64,000 nucleotides of DNA. It comes from Ulota crispa. Its lineage: Eukaryota > Streptophyta > Bryopsida > Orthotrichales > Orthotrichaceae. The stretch covers positions 11,528,868 to 11,592,867 of the forward strand of contig OY987246.1 in assembly GCA_963920765.1 (NCBI GenBank). The letters run 5' to 3'. The translations under genes were made by a program, and so were the position numbers. Positions 1-11,360 of this stretch are shown piece after piece (the first letter of the stretch is position 1; every line of letters begins with the position of its first letter). Below the pieces are notes generated by a model. That model did no database searches, was not told the origin of the DNA, and worked only from the letters and a program-made list of their open reading frames with translations.

Positions 1-198
1 TTTGTGAGACCATCACACAAAGGTGTAACTTGAAAACTCTCTAAAAAGTTTACTTTGCATTCTATCTGACATATAAAAATCCAAATAAAATTTAATGGTG
101 AATGCATAGCATAACAAGCGCTAGCCTCTAATAAACACAAAAAGGGCAAGAAAACTTAAGAAAGTGTGAAAAAAAAAGCCATGGAAGTGAAACATTAC

Positions 199-2728
199 CG
201 CCATGGCTTTCTCGTCTTTGCTGACGACGAAATCGTCGGCGCCCAGAATCTCCCGAGCTTCTTTCTCCTTAGTCGGAGACGTGCTGAAGATGGTAACGTG
301 CATTCCAAACGCCTTAGCAAATTGCACCGCCATGTGACCCAAGCCACCCAACCCCACCACGCCAAACCGGGCACCCTTCACGTTCATGCCGAAGTATTGC
401 ATGGGGCTCCACACTGTAATCCCCGCACACAACAGCGGCGCCGCTGCATCCTTCGGCAAATTCTTCGGAATGTGCAGCACAAACCTGCACAAAACTCGTA
501 TTCAGTACAACACTTTTACAAAGATTTCATCAGTACAACGCACTTTTACATAGATTTATGATAGAACTGTGTATCAGAGCGCTTCAGACCTGAAGTAGAC
601 GTCCTAGTGGACAAAATGCTTTGTTCAGTGTTTAGTCCACTTTCAATTGAAGGAAAGCTGTCATGTTATCATTGATTTAGTGGGTGGAAGATTTCACACT
701 AGGAACCAGACGTTTGGTGTTTGGTGAAATTAGGGTGTCCTTTCATGTGAGACAGGTGGTAGGTGGAGCTCACAGAGAATCAGTCACATGGGATTCCAAA
801 AAAATAGAAACTCCAATCTGACCAATTATTGGTGAGCTACAACAAGCTTTGCTGGCCACCAATCTCACATGGAAGGATGCCCTTATAGTCTTCCTCCCAC
901 GTGACATGATTTTATTTTTACCTCACATAAAATGAGAGGAAGTGTTTTGTCTATTGGACAAGATTTGAAACCGCCTTGGGAGGTAACAACAAATCTTGTT
1001 TACTACAAGTGAAACTCCTCTTCAATTTTGGCTAAAAGTGTGTGATGACATGACATTAACACATGCTGATTGTCTGCTTTCATTGTGAAAGCTCCACCAG
1101 CCAAAGCCCTCCCACCAACCAATAAGATGTTCTCAAATCTTGTGCACTTCCAACCGGCCCTTAGTATCCTGCGAACTGAAATTATGTTTTTTAGCGTAGA
1201 TATTTCAATTTGACACACAGGGATTAAGATTCACCGAACTAAAGAACAAGGCATGTTGGGATGGGAGGGCTTACTTCTCATTTGCAATCATGATGGCGGA
1301 GTACCCGCCTAGAGTGGCGGTGCCGTCGGGGTAAGTATCGTTGTAAGTCCACACGACCTTCTCGCAGTACTGCTCCAGGCCTTTCTCGCACGAGTCGCAC
1401 TCATGGCACGAGTGCACCATGCATCCCACTCCCACCGTGTCGCCCACTTTGAACGTCGACACCGCAGGGCCGACTTCGGTGACGGTGCCGATGATCTCGT
1501 GCCCGGGCACCATGGGGTACTTGGAATTCGCCCATTCGTTGCGGAGCTGGTGCAGGTCAGAGTGGCAAATGCCGCAGTAGAGTACCTCGAATGTCACGTC
1601 CTCAGGACCAGCTGGCCTGCAGAACACACACAAATACCAAAATCACAATCAGAACCTGGTCAGCAACCTTCCATTCTGGATTGGTAACGTGGCGAGCTAT
1701 GCATAAGGTAGAAATACCATAAACCGTTAAAATAAGCCACTTAGCCTGTAAGATATGGAGAATTTTTTTGAGAAATTGAGCTCAATATGTGCAGAAACAA
1801 GGATAAGGAATACTGCAACAACAACAAAAACAAAATCTCAAGAACGATTTGTTATGCAATATAGATGTGGATTCTTCATTTGGACCCATTCTTGTTTCAT
1901 AAATTCACTTAAAACGGCTCCCTCCAGAACCTTGTTCCAAAACAAGTGTGAACCAATCAAATGCGAGAAAATCGTGTATCTTTTCAGTTGGTTTCAAAGC
2001 AGTCTACCCTCATTAAGGGGGATAACGATTTATGGTATCCCTACCTTAAACATCCACAAGACAGTCAGACAAAACTAGTACTCAAATCTGCTTTCAAAGA
2101 ATCAAAATGGTTAACTGATCCACCTTTTTTTTGCAATTCAGTAGGAAATACAATCTTATGGACGTACATCCCTCCTTTATGCAATTCGATAGGAAATACG
2201 ATTCTGTGGACCTACAATAGGATATACGATTCTATGGACGTACACCCCTCCTTTATACTTCATCCCTTTGCAATAGGAGCAAAAAAAGGCGAGACTGTCT
2301 CTGGACGTTCCGGAAGGTTTTTCCCCCACGAAAAGTTTTTTCACAGCAAAATCACAATCAGACACAACTATTCCTTCACAATCATAAAAACACATCTTAC
2401 GCATTTCAATATAAAGGATCTTCGTTAAAGGTTGGTTAAATCTACCCGCCTTTTCACTAAACCTGCGCATACTGACATAGTTTAACTTTCCATACAAAAC
2501 CTCAGATCTACACCATTTCTACACCATTTCGAGTTTCTTGATAAGCACAAAACATCAGAAAGCTGACGATTAGAAACAGCCCACGTCGACGGAAATGTTC
2601 ATATCAAGACTCGATGTACTATAAGAGTTCGGCATGTACCTGCGCGTGAATTTGAGGGGAGTCAAGTGTCCTGAGGAATCCCTGGCGGCATAGCCCAACA
2701 CCTCCTTGCCTGCTGCCACTTCACCCAT
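199..2728 (-). CDS. CAD: Cinnamyl alcohol dehydrogenase-like (zinc, NADP-dependent), 5' three exons
   Basis: Zinc-dependent medium-chain dehydrogenase of the CAD family, which reduces cinnamaldehydes to monolignols with NADPH in the cytosol. Exons on the minus strand: 2728-2640, 1616-1275, 484-199. All junctions are GT-AG and phases join, giving 239 residues. Visible at canonical CAD numbering: catalytic zinc ligands C47, H69, C163 with E70; structural zinc cysteines C100, C103, C106, C114; Rossmann motif GLGGLGH at 188-194; K216 near the NADP phosphate site. Substrate-pocket residues Q53, C95 and W119 match true CADs, but 49 is Ser (usually Thr), 58 is Trp and 60 is Asn, so the preferred aldehyde is uncertain. 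The family is about 357 residues, so about 118 C-terminal residues lie left of position 1; the last exon seen ends in phase 0 at a clean donor (198-197). The start is the first in-frame ATG and aligns with the family N-terminus. Whether the gene is intact beyond the edge cannot be seen. Confidence 0.93.
2130..2258. repeat. Short degenerate tandem repeat in CAD intron 1
   Basis: About 2.7 imperfect copies of a ~45-bp unit lie inside the 1-kb first intron. Each copy contains a form of GGAAATACGATTCTGTGGAC followed by a pyrimidine-rich CCCCTCCTTTAT. No function is apparent. Confidence 0.55.
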
Positions 2729-3467
2729 TCTCGCAGCTATAACAACCACTTTCACACACAAAAAAAGGTTTCATAAAACGATATTAGTTCGCAAGAAACG
2801 ACAACGTAACAAACCCACCAATCCACCCAACCCAATCGCCAAATTACAACAATCTTTCTGAGGCTCCTCTCACCTCAAAAACCCAAAAACTCACAACAGG
2901 CACAAACTAGTCGCACAAACCCACACAAGATTCATTACTGATTCTCACAAAACTCAGCAAAAGGTTAATGATGAGTGCTAACAGGATGTCTAGCTATGCA
3001 GTACCTGATGCCTGGAGCTAAGCTGAAAACACACTTGACAAAGCGAAGTCCGCAGGTTGAGCACTGTTTCGTGTATATGCAGTGTATTTGAATGAGGCTA
3101 ACGGTCTTTCTATTGTGTGTGTGTGTGTGTGTGAGCCTTTGCTGAAATTGGGAGGTATGGAAGAATGATGAATGGGAGTGGATCAGTGGAGTGGGGGTGA
3201 CGGGCATTGGAGAGTCGTAAATGATGGTGGCCAACTGGGTATGGCGACGGTGGTTATAATGGAAAGGTGGCATGGCGAGGTGGTTTTGTAGCGACGTGGC
3301 TTGGACACCGGTGCTGTACTATGTACTGCTGGGTTGGGTCGTGGCGGCTCTGTAACAGCAGCCGTTGCTGGCTCTGTGACAGCAGCCTTTGCTGGCTCTG
3401 TACTTGGCATGGGGGCCCGCGCCGCTTCTTAAAAATCTTTGTTATTGCATGTGTGCAGGATTCTATG
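2729..3467. other. CAD upstream region with simple repeats
   Basis: Sequence upstream of the CAD start (read on the minus strand). It holds a pure 20-nt TG/CA dinucleotide run at 3114-3133 and a relatively GC-rich patch at about 3190-3420. I see no other gene. Short ORFs here have no recognisable domain. Confidence 0.5.
3346..3403. repeat. 24-bp tandem repeat upstream of CAD
   Basis: Two complete 24-bp units (3346-3369 and 3370-3393) plus a partial third, each beginning GGCTCTGT and containing ACAGCAGCC. They differ at two positions. Confidence 0.7.
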
Positions 3468-3469
3468 TA

Positions 3470-3807
3470 CAGTGGTGCTTGGTTAGCGTCAACACTTTGG
3501 GCTTGTAGAAAGTGTTGATCTTATCCAAGCATTGGTCATAAACAAACCCTTTATTTGTGTTATTTTTTTTAGTTTTAGGGGTTGCACCTTTGGAGGTGCT
3601 TTCTTACTCATGTTTTTGGGACAATAACTAAACGCCTTTCTAACTAAAGAGTCAAAATGGGAATTGATGAAAAGAAAACATTGACCATATGCAAGTACTT
3701 GACCTTAACCAAGCTTATAATACATGCTTTTGAGCAAAAGGGGAATGGGGTTGTGATCTTATCCAATTGTTGCTCTTACAAAGGTTGATGCTAACCAAGC
3801 ACCACTG
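3470..3807. mobile_element. TA-flanked mariner-like MITE, uninterrupted copy
   Basis: A 338-bp element with ~28-bp terminal inverted repeats, starting CAGTGGTGCTTGGTTAGC and flanked by TA on both sides (3468-3469 and 3808-3809), the Tc1/mariner target. It has no coding capacity. A second copy at 44148-45381 is interrupted by a 0.9-kb element exactly at the TTAA that is still single here (3705-3708). Confidence 0.75.
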
Positions 3808-4005
3808 TACCAGGAAACGCCGATTCGCCAAAGCAGTAAGGAGGTGACTTTACATAAAAAGTGGAAAGTTTGTTCACACTGGATGTTAGAAGTAGGAATT
3901 GCTAAATCCACCACACTTTTTGCAAAATCCATTCACATTGTAACTTATTCAGGAACTCCATAAAGGAAAGAAGTGTAAATTTCATATTTAGGGGATGATC
4001 ATTTA

Positions 4006-4923
4006 TTAACCCCTAAAGGCCTAAGCTTTTTTTTTGAAAATCACTCAAAACTGCCACTTTTGGGGGAGTGAGGAGAAATGTTATTTTTTTTTTTTGGAAA
4101 TCCAACTGGAAGATCTTGCCCTAGACTATGGGAGGTACTTGTGGGAAAAAAACCAGCTCATTCTAGATGTAGAGGAGTGAGATATTGACATCTGAAGTGA
4201 AAATATAAATTTTTTTCCCTATTGCCCAAAAATTTTAGAAGCCTTTGATGGCTCCTATATCAAAAAAATTGCTCTACACAAAGTTGAGGTTTATTTTTCC
4301 CATGTAGAAGACCAAGTTAGGTAAATATGGGAGAATTTTGAAATGAAACGGAGGTGTGAATCATACTTTGTAAAATCCTGCAATGCCGTGAGGTCATGAA
4401 ATTTGCATATACACTAGGCAAAATCAGAGGATTTATGTAAAATTCAAAAACCCAAATTACTTTGATCCAAATGGTGAAAACCAAGGAATCTTAGTCTACT
4501 ACAACTTGCAAAAAAAAAGTCAAAAAACAGATACACAAAGAGCTCAAAAAAGTAAAGCAACAAGTTTTACAAGGGGGAAAAGGAATGGAGGTTTGGGAGT
4601 CCCATACCTACCCGCAAACTAAAACTTCTCATATCTTTCATCTCATCTATCAGAATTGAATGATTCAAAGCTTCCCAAATACATAAAAATTTAAAGAACC
4701 AACTTCAAAATTTTATTTTAAAAAGTTGCAATTTTTTTTGCGTTTTTCAGTTATTCATGCATAACTTCTTCAATAATTGTCAAAATGAAGGAAAATGTAG
4801 ATTCTTACACAAATCTTATAATTCCCCATCTTCAATAGAAAATCACGCAAAGTAGTTTAGCCATAGGTACCTGCCCAAAATCCCATTTGTCCCCCAAGGG
4901 GACCATGGGCCTTTAGAGGTTAA
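4006..4923. mobile_element. TTAA-flanked (piggyBac-like) non-autonomous element, family 1 copy A
   Basis: Bounded by TTAA at 4006-4009 and 4920-4923. Terminal inverted repeats are CCCCTAAAGGCC (left) and CCTCTAAAGGCCC (right, reverse complement). The AT-rich interior has no transposase ORF. The body is shared with copies at 44382, 52459 and 55723. TTAA target plus a CCC-starting terminus is the piggyBac pattern. Confidence 0.72.
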
Positions 4924-5001
4924 TGATGTCAAACACGTTAATTCTAAAATTCATATGTGCTCTAAGTTATACTTTAAGTTTTGGAAGTTAAGCCAAGTAC
5001 A

Positions 5002-5150
5002 CACTACAAGGGAACACTGTCAATTTGGTCATTTTTTGTCAATTAGGACATAGCAATTAGGACATTTTAGTCAATTAGGACACTTTTCTGTGAATATGGA
5101 CAAATTTAGTCAATGTAGACGTGTCAATTTGGACAATGTTTCCTTGCAGG
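5002..5150. mobile_element. Possible small CACTA-like element
   Basis: Starts CACTACAAGGGAACACTGTC and ends with an approximate inverted copy (GACAATGTTTCCTTGCAG). The interior has imperfect repeats of TCAATTAGGACA. A related end with TATAGTG lies near 42630. The right end lacks the expected TAGTG and no clear 3-bp duplication is seen. Confidence 0.3.
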
Positions 5151-5386
5151 ACAAGAAAGAAGAAAGCAGAGAGTGATCAAACAAAAAAAAAGAAAAGGAA
5201 CATAAAAGCAGATAAAGAAAAAACAAAACAAAAAGGAAATAGTGGAGTACATCTCCCATCATTATTATATAGCCATCCAATAAATACTACATTTGCCCTT
5301 TTTTTGTAAGGAACTCTAAACATAGTGCAATGTGGTGGATTTAGCAATTCCCTAGAAGTATACCTAAGTGAATTTACTAAGGTACG

Positions 5387-5983
5387 CTAAATATTGCATT
5401 TAGGTTGCACCACACTAATTTCTTGACATTTTACACTATATAGATACTTTTTAATAAGACAATAATTTTCATCAACAATTACTGCAATAAATGATTTCTA
5501 ATAACAATAAGGCCTTGGCAACAATAACAACAATGCAAAAGAACAAACTAGCGCATTGAGGGCTGTAAACAATGTGAATTCCTGGTATCTAAAGAATTAC
5601 ATGTGCCTCCAAGTGGCCAAGCAATGAGTCATGAAGTAACTTTCCAAGGTAAGGCAACCAAATTATTAAGACAACCTAAATGCACTATTTAGTGTCAATT
5701 GCTTTAATAATTGGGTTGCCATACGTTGCAAAAAAAATCTCATGCCTCATTGCTTGGCCATTTGGAGGCGTATGCAACTCTCCAAATATTAGGATTCCAC
5801 ATGGTTTACAATTTGGACGCCACTAGTTTTTTTTGTGCAACTTTGTTGTTGTTGTTAGGCCCTTAATTTTTTAAATTTTTATTGCGGCAATTATTGATGA
5901 AAACTACATACTTAAAGGAGATATTTATCTAGTGTAAAATGTCAAGAAATTAGTGTGAGGCAATCTAACAGCAATATTTGGTA
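5387..5983. mobile_element. Large foldback (inverted-repeat) element
   Basis: Two ~295-bp arms, roughly 5387-5690 and 5693-5983, are imperfect reverse complements with almost no loop. Matching landmarks on both arms include CACTAATTTCTTGACATTTT and GGCCAAGCAATGAG. A single-arm relative lies at 51036-51266. There is no coding capacity. Confidence 0.7.
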
Positions 5984-6313
5984 TAAGGTAGGAGGTTCTA
6001 ATTTGGAGCGTGCTCTAAAATGGAGCACCTCCTCAATGTACTATGTTTGTACGTATTGTTTTTCATAACCCTTCAACAATGTATATGCAATGTACATTTG
6101 AGGAGGTGCTTTATTTTAAAGCCCTATGACTTTATCATTTCAAATTTTCATAACTAATTTTATAAAAATTCAAAAAATATGAAACAACTTGAATTAGATG
6201 CCAATTCTTCTTGTCTTTCAAGGAAATTTTACTGAAAAATATTTCAAGAAGTTTTACCTACCCAAAAATTCAGTTTCAGCCCTTAGATGCTCCATTCATG
6301 AGCCTCTACCTTA
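5984..6313. mobile_element. 330-bp MITE, TAAGGTAGG family, copy 1
   Basis: Inverted termini TAAGGTAGGAGGTTC and GAGCCTCTACCTTA. A second near-full-length copy of almost the same size is at 62091-62419, and a right-end fragment ends at 53659. Superfamily not assigned; the target duplication is unclear. Confidence 0.6.
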
Positions 6314-6638
6314 GGTAAAACTCTCCCAAGTCCGAACTTTATGCGCAATTGCCCCCATAACTTAAATGTACTCAAATAGATCAAAGAGAATATATACGAT
6401 GAGGATTCTCCGGTGCAAGCTGAGACATATTCTACCATCGATTTGCTGAAAGAGAAAAGGCTGCATTAACGATGCACAAAGAGCCAAGCAACCGCTTTTT
6501 CCTTTCTCTTTTCCAGATTTCTTGCGGCCTAAGTTACGTTCATTGGAGGTACAGGTCCCTCCTCCGCTGTTTTTATATGCATGACACGTAGTTCTTTCAG
6601 AAGTCTTTTTGTATGCATGGAATGTGCTTTGAGCCTAA

Positions 6639-6775
6639 GAGCTTCTCCACTGCGACCCGCAAGAAGACCGGAATACCCATTAAGAGCCATCGGATCATGA
6701 GATCGTAATCTGATGGCTCTTAATGTTTGAAGCTCAGTATTCCGGGTCTTCTTATGGGTTATAGTGGAGAAGCTA
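6639..6775. mobile_element. Short PIF/Harbinger-like MITE, nearly palindromic
   Basis: A 137-bp element whose halves are near reverse complements (ends AGCTTCTCCACT). Direct TAA duplicates sit at 6636-6638 and 6776-6778. A 3-bp TAA/TTA duplication is typical of PIF/Harbinger. Confidence 0.65.
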
Positions 6776-6778
6776 TAA

Positions 6779-8393
6779 GAGCATCTTCACTAGGGGCTTC
6801 CTCTTCGACCCATCCCCAAATGGATGAAGATGCATGGAAGATGGGGATACGGGTGGGGAAGCCTCACCAGTTTTTTCCCAACTGCCATGTTTATTACCCC
6901 ATCATCCACATGGACAATATAAAAATTGACCCTACTCGCTCTTTCATCGGAACCTTCCTAGATTTGGTTGATGTGGGGGCTAGTTTTGATTGATGTACCC
7001 TTGATTATTTTTAAGTCATCGACAATTAATTGAATTAATGGTCGACAAAGTTAGATAGTTAGTTGGGTTATTACTTTACCTACCAATCCTACCATTGCTA
7101 ATCAACAAAATGGAATTAATCTTGTTAAAAGCATTTGAATGTAAATTGACAATAAAATAATTTAATAATTGTGAGGATTTTTGGAAAGGGTTAAAAAAAT
7201 AAATTAGGGGATTGAGAAAAAATACACTTTTATTTTTTGTAAAAAAGAAGAAACATGTAATCTAAAATTGAAGAGCACTACTTGTTTTTGGGCTGGTTCA
7301 AAAAAATTATTTATCAATTATCAACAAAAAATAAGTTCATGTGTAACAATTAATCCAAAAGTAGAGCAATAATTTCTATCATGAATTTAGAAAGTGTACC
7401 TTCTTCTACAATTTACTTTACAAGCATTTTACTATTTGTAGAAGAACAAAAAAAATTGCACAACCTATATTATTGTAACTAGTTTAATTTTCTTAGTAAT
7501 TGAAGCATAGTAAACATTTAACTTTGGCTATGTTATGAAATTAATTTGCTTCAACAACTAGAGAGTTATATTCTAAGAAATTAATTGTGTAAGGCATAAA
7601 TTAATCATGTGTCTTTTTTAGATATTTTTATTTTTATAAAGATGTATGACTACCAATCACAACAATACCAAGTTTGAAAGTAGTTTGTATTTGTATAACA
7701 ACATAAAATACTAATAAAGTGTCACATGTTAAGAAATTAGTGTGGGGAAACTTAATTTACTATTTAGAATAATTAGGTACTTAATATCTTAATGGTGTCT
7801 ATCAGTTATGCTTATTAGTTAGTAACTTGCACTTAGCATGATTTAAGCTCAAATTCCTCGTTAGAAAACAATTAATATAATTCTCCAACTGACTACCAAG
7901 TGTACTTGAATCACAAGAACTTCTTATTCCCAAGTATCATTTCAATTTGTAGTACCCTAAACCTTACAGTTTAGAAATACTAAAATCTGATCATGCCTAA
8001 ATAATATAAATATTCCTAACCATGACCAATCAAACACGTCAATAAAAAAACAAAGGTATCCTTTGACAACCTTTAATGAAACCAAATGAAAAGTCATTCA
8101 CAAATCAACTGATTACTTTTCTTAGGATGGGCATGGGGGTGCAGGTGGGCCATGAGGGAATGCAACGTCAAACAAGGTAACTGAGAAGCACTTTTCTGGA
8201 AAAACAGATATGCAGTTTACCAAATTCCAGTTCCGTATACACCCCCTCCTATACCGAAGTACCGAACTCGCGCTCCTCATCATCCGGGTTCTCTATAAAA
8301 ATACAGTTACAGGCGGCTGGAGGGGGGTTCTTTTCCCCTACCGGATGGAATTCATCCGGATACGGATAGGGATCCTCCCTAGTGGAGATGCTC
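6779..8393. mobile_element. PIF/Harbinger-like non-autonomous element
   Basis: A 1615-bp segment with terminal inverted repeats GAGCATCTTCACTAGGG and (right, reverse complement) GAGCATCTCCACTAGGG. It is flanked by TAA at 6776-6778 and 8394-8396. The interior is AT-rich and has no recognisable transposase. Its left TAA is also the right TAA of the 137-bp element next to it. Confidence 0.68.
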
Positions 8394-8396
8394 TAA

Positions 8397-10399
8397 GGAC
8401 AGACTTCCATGTGTAAAAGTAGGTATACCCAATTCCTACCATGCATTTAATGGCATTATTATGTACACTTGGTAGTTATTTTAGAACTCAAATCTTGATA
8501 TAATATAGATAGCTTATTTTTTTAACATAAAAAATAAGCTATTTATGTCATATTTAGATTTGAGTTTTACAACAACCATTGTAAGTATATAGTGAAACCA
8601 TTAGGTACATGGTAGGAAAAAGGTACAGGTAGTTTATCCTATTATCATTGGGCTTTATACAAAAAATCAATAAAAAAATAGTTATAATATATCAAATGAC
8701 ATGGTTATGGTCTCATCTAAAAGGTAATCAAGTCAAGGTTTTGTATCAAGTTCCAAATTCCTAAATGAGTGGAGTATGAAATAGTTATCAAGGTTACAAT
8801 GAGGTAAGGTCAAGGTTCAACTCAAATTTGAAATTGCCCTATTATCACTTCCTTACCACTTCCTTAGAGATTTTCATTGTCATACATGATCATATTTTGT
8901 CATTTTCATTTTTGAACTTCTTCTTCCTTTCCTTGACCTCTCATGGTCATCCATAAGTGCTAACTTAATTGACAATTTTCATTTATTTTTGATATTTTGC
9001 AGCTGACATTGCTTTAGCTAAGTCGCGGGGGCAATAAATTGTATATCTAACTAAGGTCTTCATAGCTAATACGCTATATCTTTTGCAAATTTTAATCAAA
9101 TGGAACAAAAATTTCACGATTAGTAAAGGAATTTAAGACCTTTCTTGCAGTACTTGTAAATTTGGATTTAAAACTAAACTCTAAAAGATAAGAATTTTTG
9201 AAGATAGAAAAGTGATAATATGAGCGATAATAGGGTAAACTACCTGTATACCTTATGCCAAGTTGGCAAAGGTCTAACACATTTATCGATGTTGATAAAG
9301 CATGCTCATCCACATCAGCAAGTAATATTTTCGTCAACGATTTCCATGTGAGTACGGATGAAACAATTTAATTGATAGGAGTATCTTGTTGTTAACACAA
9401 TTTGAAATGTGCTAAAGTTCACAGTGTATTTACATCAAATTTTCAACAAAGTCGTAAGGGTGGAGTTTTTATCCAAATTAGATGCTTGATATCCCATTGG
9501 AAAGCACTCAATGACACCTTTCCAGTGATATCTTGCAAGCCCCACATGGAGCAAATTTTCAATTTCAAAGTTGCTATACGATTACACTAACGTAGTAACT
9601 TTTACATCAAGTTAGAATTAACTAACAAATTTTATCATTTCACAATCAACCAAAAACTCTTAAATACAGTGCTTCCCCTTTGAAACATAAAGCCATGTGC
9701 TCCAAATACTCTTTTGCAAATAAACCCCACTGATCCGTGCATGAGTGTTGGTAGAGTATTTGTCTTTTGTGGACTTTACCAAAACCATCTTCATGTGGAA
9801 TCTCTGCTCTATACACGGATTGACTAAATTGGCTAATTTGTTTGGGCAAAATTTAACTTGAACCTTAACTCGTTTTTGTAACGATATATATTTTTAAATG
9901 GATGAAATGGATGAAAAGTATTGGCATCGATGAAAAATATCAAACTCGGATGGAATTCAACCTCGTACGGTTCTACCCCTCTCGAAGACACTTTAGGTTT
10001 GTCAATATTTGGATGCAAGTTACTATCAACAGACGGATTTCTAGATGGTTGTACCGGGCGAGGACGGTTCTTTCCACTTTCCCTTACTCCTTCATTTATA
10101 TATTAAGGGGTGCGTGTAGCTCGAGCAATGATTGGTAATAATGAAAACATTCTTTTTTTTGAAATCCCTGAAGTTTGTCATATTTGTATAGATACCCCAG
10201 GGTTTCTTTTTGGTTTTCTCACCGATGCTTGGGTGACCATTTTTTGAAAATGGTCTGTAGGTTGCTGGCTCCGTCTGTATTTTGGTTGGAGCCGAAGGTG
10301 GCCCCTCATGAATTTTTGGAGCATCATAGAATTTTTTTTGTAAGTAAAAAATAATCATTGGTCATTTTTTGAAAATATCCTTATAACCATTGCCATTAC
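8397..10399. other. Intergenic, no gene seen
   Basis: AT-rich sequence with only short ORFs lacking recognisable domains. I see no strong repeat boundary here. Confidence 0.4.
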
Positions 10400-11360
10400 T
10401 TAATCCCTAAAGGACCAAGGGTGTTTTTTGAGAAAAAAATCTAAGAAATTGCAAACTTTTAGTGCATTATCCAAAATTGAAAATAAAAACATTTTTTCTC
10501 AATTCCAACCATACAAAAGTGTGTGAAACAAATAAGTTAATATGTGCAAAAAAATTCAGCTCATATGACCGCGCGGATTGTAAGATTATAACATTTGAAG
10601 TGAGAGATATAGCTTTTTTTCATTCCTACAAAACAAGGTCAGCAGATTTTGAGTCTTCCTAGAGTAAAACTTTTGCTCTACACAAATTTGAGCTTTTTGA
10701 CCATTCACAAGTATATGATGTTAGGTTCACTCATGAAAATTTTCAAATGCATAATAGAATCTAGCTTATTCTAGATCACCCTGCAGTGCAAGGAGGTTAA
10801 GTGAATTGGCAAGACATTAGTCATTCTTTCATGATTTCTTGTGCAATGAGGAAGTATTTTATTTGAAATCTAAGCGGTGAAAAGTTAGAGACAATCATTT
10901 GGAATATGTGAAAAAAAGATTCAAGAGTTTTGGATTCATAGATTGAAAGAAATAGGGCCTAAAAGTAGAGGATTTTTTTTTCTTGAAACTACCCAAATAT
11001 AGTTAACAAAGTTTGACTCCCTTCTAAATGTGATGTGAGAGTTCAAATTTTTGTTTTTTTTTTATAGTTGTACATTATTATTTTTTAGCTATGTACTTGC
11101 CAAATTTCAAAAGTTGAAGAGAGTTTTAACATAAGATTCTCCAAAGATGCCCAAGCTGCCCAAACTGCCCAAATTCTTTTGGATAACATAACTTTTGAAC
11201 CAAACATCCAATTGGGGAAAAAATTACATCTCCACTTACGGGATACATATTTGCACCTTGTGTAACAATTTTGAGAACATCCAATAAAAATTAACTCCAT
11301 ATGACCCTACTTGAGTTCTCAAGTGGCTATTGAATAGCCACTTGGTCCTTTAGGGGTTAA
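10400..11360. mobile_element. TTAA-flanked (piggyBac-like) element, family 1 copy B
   Basis: TTAA at 10400-10403 and 11357-11360. Left terminus TCCCTAAAGGACCAAGGG; right terminus (reverse complement) CCCCTAAAGGACCAAG. The interior matches copy F (57354-58305) in the same orientation but differs from copies A, C, D and E, so family 1 has two subfamilies sharing ends. No transposase. Confidence 0.75.

Larger units (their letters stand above)
3895..5352. mobile_element. Non-autonomous TIR element (GGGAATTG ends, 8-bp TSD) hosting nested insertions
   Basis: The ends are inverted repeats: GGAATTGCTAAATCCACCAC at the left and its reverse complement plus CCC at the right. Both flanks carry the identical octamer TAGAAGTA (3887-3894 and 5353-5360), a perfect 8-bp target duplication. 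The body is about 540 bp once the TTAA element at 4006-4923 is discounted. No ORF is recognisable. The first five terminal bases match the element that splits atp6 at 54463. An 8-bp duplication suggests hAT- or MULE-like transposition, but the terminal bases do not fit the usual hAT consensus, so the superfamily is left open. Confidence 0.72.
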
